This document shows, one piece after another, positions 41,349 to 47,849 of a stretch of DNA of 64,000 bases. Positions within the stretch are counted from its first letter, which is position 1, and every line of letters starts with the position of its first letter. The position numbers were made by a program, and so were the translations under genes. The notes below the pieces were generated by a model. It saw only the letters and a program-made list of their open reading frames with translations, was not told the origin of the DNA and searched no databases. Source of the stretch: Streptomyces omiyaensis (GTDB taxonomy: Bacteria; Actinomycetota; Actinomycetes; Streptomycetales; Streptomycetaceae); NCBI RefSeq assembly GCF_014650895.1, contig NZ_BMVV01000013.1, forward strand, positions 1,097 through 65,096. Reading direction: 5' to 3'.

Positions 41349-42473
41349 ATGGACACCTCAGAGAACACCCGCTCCGGCACCCGGAGCCGCTCCGGCTCGG
41401 ACGGCGCGTCGGGGCTCGACAAGCTGATGGGCGAGTTCTCCCGTTACGCCGCGGCCCAGGCCGACCAGCTGGCCCGGAAGGCGGGCGACAAGCTCGACGG
41501 CCTGACGGACCAGCTCTACGACGTCGTCGACAACGGCGGTGACCTCGCCGGTCTCGGCAGCCGCGTCCTCGGCGGCGACTCGCCGCTCAAGGCCGTCGCC
41601 GGCCAGGCGCTGGGAAAGGTGAAGGACAAGGTCACCGACGTCGCCTCGCAGGCGCTGGGCAAGGGGAAGGGCCGCAAGAGCGGGGGAGGGAAGGTCGTCA
41701 ACATCGTGGAGTGGCTCGACGTGGGCCTGCCGCTGCGGACCACCTACGACCACTGGACGCAGTACGAGGAGTTCAGCGGCTTCGCCAAGGGCGTCCGTGA
41801 CGTCTCGCGCGCCGACGACACGACCACCGACTGGAAGCTGAAGGTCGGTCCGTCCTCCCGCAGCTGGAAGGCGACGGTGCAGGAGCAGGTCCCGGACGAG
41901 CGGATCGTCTGGAGCTCCGAAGGCGCGAAGGGCACCACGCGCGGCTGCGTGAGCTTCCACGAGCTGGCCCCCTCGCTGACCAGGATCGTCGTGGTCGTCG
42001 AGTACCACCCCGCCGGGCTCTTCGAGAAGACCGGCAACATCTGGCGCGCCCAGGGCCGCCGTCTGCGCCTGGACCTGAAGCACTTCCTCCGGCACGTGGC
42101 CCTGAGCACCGACGAGCCCGACGGCTGGCGGGGCGAGATCCGGGACGGAGAGGTCGTAAGGACCCACGAGGAAGCCCTCGAAGAGGAAGAGGCGGAAGAG
42201 GCCGAAGAGGCGGAGGGGGACGGCGAGGGCGGCGAGACGGCAGAGGACTACGAGGACGAGGCGGAGGCCGAGGAGGACGAGGGCGGCTACGAAGGGGCCG
42301 GAGGCGCGGAGGAGGACGAAGAGGAGGAAGGCGCGGAGGACGAAGAGGAGGAAGGCGCGGAGGACGAGCAGGGCTACGGGGAGGGCGAGGGGGAGGAGAC
42401 CGAGGACGAGGACTACGAGGAGGGCGAGGAAGAGGCGGAGGAGGAGCCCGCCCCCGCCCGCCGCAGGCGCTGA
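41349..42473 (+). CDS. SRPBCC (polyketide cyclase/START-like) protein with acidic tail, gas-vesicle-linked
   Basis: A 374-residue protein. Residues 20-110 are amphipathic helical (LMGEFSRYAAAQADQLARKAGDKLDGLTDQLYDVV). Residues about 115-265 are an SRPBCC lipid-binding fold (VVNIVEWLDVGLPLRTTYDHWTQYEEFSGFAKGVRDV ... WKATVQEQVPDERIVWSSEGAKGTTRGCVSFHEL). The last 90 are Glu/Asp-rich, ending in Pro-Arg. The SRPBCC cup could bind a hydrophobic ligand or the GvpA surface. It is co-transcribed with the histone-like gene (3-bp gap; GGAGG straddles the preceding stop region). Its acidic tail resembles those of GvpA and the histone-like protein. Confidence 0.8.
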   Translation: MDTSENTRSGTRSRSGSDGASGLDKLMGEFSRYAAAQADQLARKAGDKLDGLTDQLYDVVDNGGDLAGLGSRVLGGDSPLKAVAGQALGKVKDKVTDVASQALGKGKGRKSGGGKVVNIVEWLDVGLPLRTTYDHWTQYEEFSGFAKGVRDVSRADDTTTDWKLKVGPSSRSWKATVQEQVPDERIVWSSEGAKGTTRGCVSFHELAPSLTRIVVVVEYHPAGLFEKTGNIWRAQGRRLRLDLKHFLRHVALSTDEPDGWRGEIRDGEVVRTHEEALEEEEAEEAEEAEGDGEGGETAEDYEDEAEAEEDEGGYEGAGGAEEDEEEEGAEDEEEEGAEDEQGYGEGEGEETEDEDYEEGEEEAEEEPAPARRRR

Positions 42474-42856
42474 GGCGCCGGACGGGCGAGGACGGAGCAC
42501 GCGCCGGGCCCCGTGGCCGCACCGCCGGCGCCGGTGCGGACGGGGCTTCCGGCGCGGTCGCGGCCCGGGGGCGGGATGCGCGGGCGGGGTGCGCGGGAAC
42601 GGCGTGCGCGGGAGCGGGACCTCCTCTGCCGTGACGCGCACGACCTCGGCCGTGACGCGTACGACTGCGCCCTCTCCCGTGTTCGTGCTGCCCCGCCCGT
42701 CGAGCCCGTCCCCGGGTGCGTCCGGCGCGGAGGGAAGGAGGCGGCAGGCCCGTGGGAGGCGGGTTCAGGGAGCGGGCGGGGCCGGGGCGGGTGCGGACAG
42801 GGCGAGCCCCGGGACGACGGGAGGGAGCCCGTCGGCCCGGGGCGTGGCGGACGCGG
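42474..42856. repeat. Intergenic region with short imperfect repeats
   Basis: No gene is supported in these 383 bp between the SRPBCC gene and the convergent csbD. A 21-bp near-duplicate unit (GCCGTGACGCGCACGACCTCG, with variant at the next copy) lies at about 42628-42669, and GTGCGCGGGA-like units occur at about 42590-42613. A terminator for either gene was not identified. Confidence 0.5.
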
Positions 42857-43030
42857 TCAGTGCCGCAGGGTGTCCTTCGCCTTCTCGCCGGTCTGCCGGG
42901 CCTGCGCGGCCACCTGCTCGGCCTTGCCCTTCATCTCCAGCGACTCGTTGCCCACGGTCTTGCCCGTGGTCTCCTTGGCCTTGCCCTTCGCGGCCTTCGC
43001 CATGTTCTTGGCCTTCTTGCCGGCGGCCAT
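42857..43030 (-). CDS. CsbD-family stress protein
   Basis: A 57-residue CsbD-type protein: MAAGKKAKNMAKAAKGKAKETTGKTVGNESLEMKGKAEQVAAQARQTGEKAKDTLRH, with the family pattern KGKAKETTGKTVGNESLEMKGKAEQ. CsbD proteins are small, highly charged, and induced by general stress through the sigma-B type system. ATG at 43030 follows GAGGTGAGGGAC. A GGGTAC box typical of sigma-B-like promoters lies on the minus strand at 43092-43087, about 57 bp upstream, but the -35 box is poor. Confidence 0.9.
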   Translation of the reverse strand: MAAGKKAKNMAKAAKGKAKETTGKTVGNESLEMKGKAEQVAAQARQTGEKAKDTLRH

Positions 43031-43105
43031 GTCCCTCACCTCGGAACGCTCTCGTCGAAGTGTCGTGGTGCTTCCGGTCTCCGCGTGTACCCCGGATCCG
43101 CCGGG

Positions 43106-43306
43106 TCACGCACCCGGCCGGATCCTGCGGGGCGTCACGGCCCGGAATCGGGTGCGGACCGCGTGGCGCAGCAGCGTCTTCGCGCTCCACAGGGTGGCCC
43201 GGGCGCCCCAGAGGGCGAGGCGGCCCTCGGCGCGCCGGGTCACTCCGGCGGGTGTCCAGCGGCGCAGCGCCCGGCGGCGCGGGCGCCGTCCGAAAGCGGG
43301 CGTCAC
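43106..43306 (-). CDS. Small basic protein (66 aa)
   Basis: A 66-residue product, MTPAFGRRPRRRALRRWTPAGV then TRRAEGRLALWGARATLWSA, with 18 Arg residues and a few hydrophobic residues. It could bind nucleic acid or membranes. The GTG start at 43306 overlaps the stop of an 18-codon leader ORF (GTGA), suggesting translational coupling. No family is recognised. The evidence is the coupling and the clean basic composition; antisense reading of a non-coding stretch cannot be excluded. Confidence 0.5.
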   Translation of the reverse strand: MTPAFGRRPRRRALRRWTPAGVTRRAEGRLALWGARATLWSAKTLLRHAVRTRFRAVTPRRIRPGA

Positions 43307-43359
43307 GGGTCTCTCCGCCCGGGTGTCCGGTCGGGGAGGAGGCGCGTGCGGTCGTTCAT
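43303..43359 (-). CDS. 18-residue leader peptide ORF upstream of the small basic protein
   Basis: An ATG at 43359 behind GGAAAGGGGTCC starts the 18-residue MNDRTRLLPDRTPGRRDP, whose stop overlaps the GTG of the 66-residue gene. Such an arrangement fits a translated leader that controls downstream initiation. It is too short for function prediction. Confidence 0.35.
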   Translation of the reverse strand: MNDRTRLLPDRTPGRRDP

Positions 43360-43448
43360 GGGGACCCCTTTCCGCGAGGACGGGTCCGGTGTCCTTCCGT
43401 CTGCGCGGCCGGCGCGATTCCAAACATGGGGTCCCGTCCGGACCCCTC

Positions 43449-43492
43449 CGTCGCCCTGGAGGACCGGCTGCGGCCGGTCCTCCAGGGCGACG
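43449..43492. repeat. Perfect 20-bp inverted repeat with TGCG loop
   Basis: Arms 43449-43468 (CGTCGCCCTGGAGGACCGGC) and 43473-43492 are exact complements around TGCG, giving a very stable hairpin on either strand. It lies between the marR gene (rightward) and the leader ORF (leftward), and could be a terminator, a leader structure or a regulator site. Confidence 0.85.
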
Positions 43493-43574
43493 TGCTCCTC
43501 CAGGACGGCGGCCGGGCGGCGCGGCCCCGGTGCGCCTGTCGGGCGGGCGGCGATCGCCCCGCGCCCGGTCGACA

Positions 43575-43650
43575 CCCCGCACCCTCCGGTAGCATCGATC
43601 ACGACAGATCTCTTTGCTTTGAAAGCAAAATCAAAACGGAGGGTGCGGGG
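43575..43650. promoter_or_regulatory. Nested inverted repeats covering the marR ribosome binding site
   Basis: CCCCGCACCCTCCG (43575-43588) is the exact complement of CGGAGGGTGCGGGG (43637-43650), which contains the marR ribosome binding site and first start base. Between them lies TTTGCTTTGAAAGCAAA (43613-43629), a 17-bp palindrome in AT-rich sequence and a likely MarR operator for autoregulation. Confidence 0.65.
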
Positions 43651-44129
43651 TGCCGACCGAGCGCGAGGGGAGCGGGGCCGCCGGACCGGACGTCGACGAC
43701 GCCGTCCGTACGCTGCTGCTGCTCATGCCCCGGATGGTGGGGCGCGTCAAGCGCATCAAGGTGCCGGAGGAGCTGGCGTCGCTGACACTGGCGCCCCGTC
43801 ACCTCTCCCTGCTCGCCTATCTCCTCTTCGACGGCCCGCAGAGCGTCAACGAACTGGCCGCGCGGCTGGGCGTCGCCCCCACCACCGTCAGCCTGATGGT
43901 GGGGGACCTCTCGAAGAAGGGGATCCTGGACCGGCACGAGGACCCGGCCGACCGCAGGCGCAAGATCGTGTCGATCGCCGAGGACCGGAGAGGGGCCATC
44001 GACGGCTGGCTCGGCCGCAGCGCCGGTGCCTGGCGGGCGGCCCTCGCCCCGCTGGGACCCGCCGAACGGCGGATGTTCATCGACACCCTCGCGGCGTACG
44101 AGCACGGTCTGGCCGACGCAGAAGAATGA
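43650..44129 (+). CDS. MarR-family transcriptional regulator
   Basis: A 159-residue MarR protein with the winged-helix core LAPRHLSLLAYLLFDGPQSVNELAARLGVAPTTVSLMVGDLSKKGILDRHEDPADRRRKIVSI and flanking dimerisation helices. The GTG start at 43650 has GGAGGG six bases upstream. It is followed, after a strong hairpin, by a Ca2+/H+ antiporter on the same strand, which may be its regulated partner. The palindrome at 43613-43629 is the likely autoregulatory site. The signal molecule is unknown. Confidence 0.9.
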   Translation: MPTEREGSGAAGPDVDDAVRTLLLLMPRMVGRVKRIKVPEELASLTLAPRHLSLLAYLLFDGPQSVNELAARLGVAPTTVSLMVGDLSKKGILDRHEDPADRRRKIVSIAEDRRGAIDGWLGRSAGAWRAALAPLGPAERRMFIDTLAAYEHGLADAEE

Positions 44130-44136
44130 CGGAAAC

Positions 44137-44170
44137 GGGCCCCGGTCCTCCCGCGAGGGAACCGGGGCCC
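44137..44170 (+). terminator. Hairpin between marR and the antiporter gene
   Basis: GGGCCCCGGT (44137-44146) pairs with ACCGGGGCCC (44161-44170), with inner pairing CCTC/GAGG. It begins 7 bp after the marR stop and ends 17 bp before the antiporter ATG, so it may terminate, attenuate or shield the antiporter ribosome binding site. Confidence 0.65.
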
Positions 44171-44187
44171 CCAAGGGCAGGAAGAAG

Positions 44188-45291
44188 ATGATGAGTACGA
44201 GCACGAAGGCGTTGACCCGCGAGTGGACCACGTGGGGGCCGGTGGTGGCCCTGCTTGCGCTGGTCTTCGCCTGGGGGCGGGAGCTACCGGCCCTCGCCGT
44301 GGCCCTCGTCGCGCTCGCCCTCGTCGCCGCCGTGCTCGCCGCCGTCCACCACGCCGAGGTCATCGCCCACCGGGTCGGCGAACCCTTCGGCTCGCTCGTC
44401 CTCGCCGTCGCCGTCACCGTCATCGAGGTCGGACTGATCGTCAGCCTCATGGCGGGCGGCGGGGAGAAGACCGCCACCTACGCCCGCGACACGGTCTTCG
44501 CCGCCGTCATGATCACCTGCAACGGCATCGTCGGCCTCGCGCTCCTGGTCGGCGCGCTGCGCAACCGGGTCGCGGTCTTCAACGCCGAGGGCTCCGGCGG
44601 CGCGCTCGCCACCGTCTGCACCCTCGCCACCATGACCCTGGTGCTCCCCACCTTCACCACCAGCCACCCGGGCCCCGAGTTCTCCGGTGCCCAGCTCGCC
44701 TTCGCCGCCATCGCCTCCCTCGGTCTGTACGGCGTCTTCGTCGCCGTGCAGACCGTCCGGCACCGCGACTACTTCCTCCCCGTCCCCATCGAGGGCAAGG
44801 AGTGCTCGGAGGAGGAGCACGCCGAGCCGCCGACCAAGGCCGTCACCCTCGCCAGCCTCGGCCTCCTCCTGGTCGCCCTCGTCGCCGTCGTCGGCAACGC
44901 CAAGGTGATCTCCCCGACCATCGAGGACGGCGTCCAGTCCGCCGGCCTGCCCAAGGCCGTCGTCGGTGTCGTCATCGCCCTCATGGTCCTGCTCCCCGAG
45001 ACGCTCGCCGCCGTGCGCGCCGCCCGCCGCAACCGCGTGCAGACCAGCCTCAACCTCGCCTACGGCTCCGCGATCGCCAGCATCGGCCTGACCATCCCGG
45101 CGATCGCGCTCGCCTCCATCTGGCTGTCCGGGCCCCTGGTGCTCGGCCTGGGCCCCCTCCACCTGGTCCTGCTCGCCCTCACCGGTGTGGTGAGCGCCCT
45201 GACCGTGGTGCCCGGACGGGCCACGCTCCTCCAGGGCGGCGTCCACCTCGCGATCTTCGCCGCCTTCGTCTTCCTGTCCTTCAGCCCCTGA
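44188..45291 (+). CDS. Calcium/cation:proton antiporter (ChaA-like, CaCA superfamily)
   Basis: A 367-residue membrane protein with about 10-11 hydrophobic segments arranged as two similar halves. The acidic transport motifs VIEVGLIVSLMAGGGE and VLLPETLAAVRAARRNRVQTSLNLAYGSAIASIGLTIP mark each half. A polar loop contains EGKECSEEEHAEPPT. It should exchange Ca2+ (or Na+/K+) for H+ at the cytoplasmic membrane. The start has AGGA upstream; ATG 44191 is an alternative. Its stop overlaps the end of the convergent acylase by 11 bp. Co-location with marR suggests stress- or ion-dependent control. Confidence 0.88.
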   Translation: MMSTSTKALTREWTTWGPVVALLALVFAWGRELPALAVALVALALVAAVLAAVHHAEVIAHRVGEPFGSLVLAVAVTVIEVGLIVSLMAGGGEKTATYARDTVFAAVMITCNGIVGLALLVGALRNRVAVFNAEGSGGALATVCTLATMTLVLPTFTTSHPGPEFSGAQLAFAAIASLGLYGVFVAVQTVRHRDYFLPVPIEGKECSEEEHAEPPTKAVTLASLGLLLVALVAVVGNAKVISPTIEDGVQSAGLPKAVVGVVIALMVLLPETLAAVRAARRNRVQTSLNLAYGSAIASIGLTIPAIALASIWLSGPLVLGLGPLHLVLLALTGVVSALTVVPGRATLLQGGVHLAIFAAFVFLSFSP

Positions 45292-47713
45292 CGACCACGA
45301 TCCGCAGCGCGGGCGAGCGCAGGATGTCCTTCTCGCAGAACCGGGAGGTCACCCAGCGCTCGTCCGCGTACAGCCGCGTCTGGTCGCTGTGGTGCGGCGA
45401 GGCCGGGTTCGAGGACTGGGAGTACGTGAGCAGGGTGCGGGCCACCGGGCAGCGCCCGCCGTCCCAGCCGACCGCCTGGACGTGGCTCGTCCCGTGCGCG
45501 ACCTCCACGTAGCCGCCGCCCGCCGCGTTCCACACCGGCTCCGTCTTGTTCCAGACGCCCAGGGACTCCGTCCCCCCGCCCACCGGGATCCGCTCCCCGC
45601 CCCGCACCACGAACTGGTGGTCCCGCAGCGGCCCGTCCAGCGGGATCCCCGCCGCCCGCAGCTCCGCCACCGCGTCCGCCAGGGCCTTCGCGAAGCCCGC
45701 CGACCCCGTCTCGACGCCCCGCGGGGTGCGCACCGGGTCCGCCGCCGAGAACGGCACCCTCCACTGCTGCGCCACCGGCACCGAGCCCGTGAACTTCCTC
45801 CAGAAGCGGTCGAAGAGCAGCGCGCCCCGGCTGTCCGAGTCCATCGTGCGGTCCCAGGCGCCCAGCACCCGGCACGCCTCGGGGTCCGACGGCAGCACGC
45901 CCGGGCAGGCGGCGACCACGTCCGCCGCGGCCAGACCGGCGGCCGGCACGCGGTTGGCGAACTGCTGCCGCTGGAGGTCGTCCACCGTGAGCCCGCCCCG
46001 CGCGGCCATCCCCGCCACGTCCTCGATCCCGCCCCGGGTCCGCAGCGAGCGCGGGGTGCCCAGGGTGCCGAAGACCCGCTCGTACCCGGTCAGCGGCCGC
46101 TCCGCGTTGGTCAGCCAGGCGCTGTCGTTGGAGTTCACCGCGTACGGGGCGTCCTTCAGCACCGGCATCCGCGACGGCCCGAAGATCCCCGGCTGCACCG
46201 CGTCCGGGTCCGAGCCGAGCGCGCACTCCGTCCGCGAGCCGTCGAGGACGGCGACCCCCGAGGCCGGGTAGACGACCCGGCCGAGCGGCGTGGAGCACCG
46301 CTCCGCGAGCTCGTCGGTGATCCGGGGCAGCACCTGCGCCTGGCCGAAGTAGGTGCGCCCCGCCGAGTCGGCGGCCACCGTGTTCACCCACGGCAGGCCC
46401 TGGGTGCGGCGCAGCGTCTCGGCGACGTCGGCCGTCGAGCGGGCCCGCGCGAAGCCCAGCGCCGTGTCGGAGCCGCGCAGGTTGGCGGCGTTGGGGTCGT
46501 TGAGGGCGTACGCGGTGGTCGCCGTCCACGGCAGCGGCAGGCTCGCGCCGAGGCCGCCGGTCACCGGCCCGTACCGGGTCCACCACTGGGTACGGGTCAC
46601 CGGCTCGCCGTCCCGGTCCGCCACCGTCACCGTCCGCGCGGTCATCCGCTCGGGCCTGCCGTCCACCAGATAGGCCGTCGGGTCGCCCGGCACCAGCGTC
46701 AGCTGGTGGAGGTTCACCGGCACGCCGGTGGCCACCGTGTGGCTCCAGGCGACCTTGTCGTTGAAACCGATGTTGACGACGGTGGTGCCGAGCAGGGAGG
46801 CGCCCGAGACGTTCAGCTCCCCGGGGATCGTCTGCTGCGACTGCCAGAACCGGCGGCCGCCCTGCCACGGGTAGTGCGGATTGCCCAGGAGCAGCCCGCG
46901 CCCGTTCGCCGTCGTGGCGCCCGAGAAGGCGACCGCGTTGGAGCCCATGGTGGCGTTCTCCGGAGCGAACAGCGCCCGCGCGGCCTCCGCGACGGCCTCC
47001 GGCGACGGACCGCCCGGCGCCCCCCGCGCTCCCGACGGCGCGGCCGCGGGTGCGACGGCCGGCGGGCGGGCCGCCGCGATGCCGTCCACCGCCCGCCCCT
47101 GCCCGCCGAGCACCGAGACGGCGAAGCCGCGCCGCGCCACGTCCAGGGCCGTCACCGGGCGGACCCACCCGGCGCCCGCGCAGGCCGGGTCGGTGACCCG
47201 GTTCTTCCGCAGCCAGGCGTTGTACCCGGCCGCCCACCCGCGCATCAGCTCCTTCAGGTCGCCGCTCGGGCCCGCGGGCGCCGGGGTCCGCAGCAGCGCC
47301 TCGACCGTCCCGGCCTCCTTGACGCCCCGGAAGTACAGGTCGCTCGCGAGGTTGGTGGTGGCGGAGGAGAGCGAGCCGTCCGGCGCGCCGGCGGCGCCGA
47401 AGTGCCGGGAGCGCTCGCCGTTCACGGTGACGAAGCCGTCCGCGAGGACGCACACCTGGTCGGCGGCCTGCGCCCAGCCGGTCCCGAAGCCCAGGTTCGC
47501 GTAGTCCCGGGCGAGGATGTGCGGCACGCCGTACTCGGTGTACCGGATGACGGCGCTCAGCCCGCGGTCGGAGGGCCGGTCCTCCCGGTCCCGTCCGTCC
47601 GGACGGGCGGCCGCCGCGCCCGGCAGGAGCCCCGCGGTGACGGCGGCGAGCGACGCGCCCACCAGGGCGAGCCGTCTCCGGGAGCGGCGGGCGAAGAGGG
47701 TGCGGACGGGCAC
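45281..47713 (-). CDS. Penicillin acylase-family secreted hydrolase (AHL/lipopeptide acylase type)
   Basis: An 810-residue Ntn-hydrolase precursor. A signal peptide is clear (RRRLALVGASLAAVTAGLLPGAAA), so the enzyme is secreted. A small subunit precedes a linker and the large subunit, which starts at the nucleophile serine in MGSNAVAFSG. Autocleavage removes the linker. Family features include NPHYPWQGGRRFWQSQQTIPGE, WTRYGPV and LGVWNKTEPVWN. It matches acylases of Streptomyces such as aculeacin A acylase and the AhlM type, which hydrolyse long-chain amides of penicillins, lipopeptides or homoserine lactones. The GTG at 47713 has GGGGAGG upstream; a promoter candidate with perfect -35 is at 47754-47782. 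Confidence 0.9.
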   Translation of the reverse strand: MPVRTLFARRSRRRLALVGASLAAVTAGLLPGAAAARPDGRDREDRPSDRGLSAVIRYTEYGVPHILARDYANLGFGTGWAQAADQVCVLADGFVTVNGERSRHFGAAGAPDGSLSSATTNLASDLYFRGVKEAGTVEALLRTPAPAGPSGDLKELMRGWAAGYNAWLRKNRVTDPACAGAGWVRPVTALDVARRGFAVSVLGGQGRAVDGIAAARPPAVAPAAAPSGARGAPGGPSPEAVAEAARALFAPENATMGSNAVAFSGATTANGRGLLLGNPHYPWQGGRRFWQSQQTIPGELNVSGASLLGTTVVNIGFNDKVAWSHTVATGVPVNLHQLTLVPGDPTAYLVDGRPERMTARTVTVADRDGEPVTRTQWWTRYGPVTGGLGASLPLPWTATTAYALNDPNAANLRGSDTALGFARARSTADVAETLRRTQGLPWVNTVAADSAGRTYFGQAQVLPRITDELAERCSTPLGRVVYPASGVAVLDGSRTECALGSDPDAVQPGIFGPSRMPVLKDAPYAVNSNDSAWLTNAERPLTGYERVFGTLGTPRSLRTRGGIEDVAGMAARGGLTVDDLQRQQFANRVPAAGLAAADVVAACPGVLPSDPEACRVLGAWDRTMDSDSRGALLFDRFWRKFTGSVPVAQQWRVPFSAADPVRTPRGVETGSAGFAKALADAVAELRAAGIPLDGPLRDHQFVVRGGERIPVGGGTESLGVWNKTEPVWNAAGGGYVEVAHGTSHVQAVGWDGGRCPVARTLLTYSQSSNPASPHHSDQTRLYADERWVTSRFCEKDILRSPALRIVVVRG

Positions 47714-47753
47714 GATGCCTCCCCAAGGGCAAGCGGGCGGAGCCGGTCGGGCC

Positions 47754-47782
47754 ATCCAGTCAGCAAGCGACCGCCCTGTCAA
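47754..47782 (-). promoter_or_regulatory. Sigma-70-type promoter of the acylase gene
   Basis: Minus-strand TTGACA (47782-47777) is the exact consensus -35 and is followed after 17 bp by CTGGAT (47759-47754), a fair -10. The predicted start lies about 34 bp before the GTG. Confidence 0.6.
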
Positions 47783-47849
47783 CATCCCGTTCGGTATCCG
47801 AGGCCCCGGACGTGTCCCGCGGCCGTGCCCCCGCACCGAGGATCCAGCC

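Noticed and set aside
36140..42473. A phage, capsid or encapsulin-type particle locus
   Set aside because: The products match the gas vesicle families O, A, F, G, J, L, S and K in canonical Streptomyces order.
44284..45246. Minus-strand open frame under the antiporter gene
   Set aside because: Asp/Gly/Glu-rich antisense reading of hydrophobic codons; the plus frame is a membrane antiporter.
45281..47713. A beta-lactam biosynthetic cluster around the acylase
   Set aside because: No beta-lactam biosynthetic gene (ACV synthetase, IPNS, cephamycin genes) lies nearby; the acylase is better seen as a stand-alone lactone or lipopeptide hydrolase.
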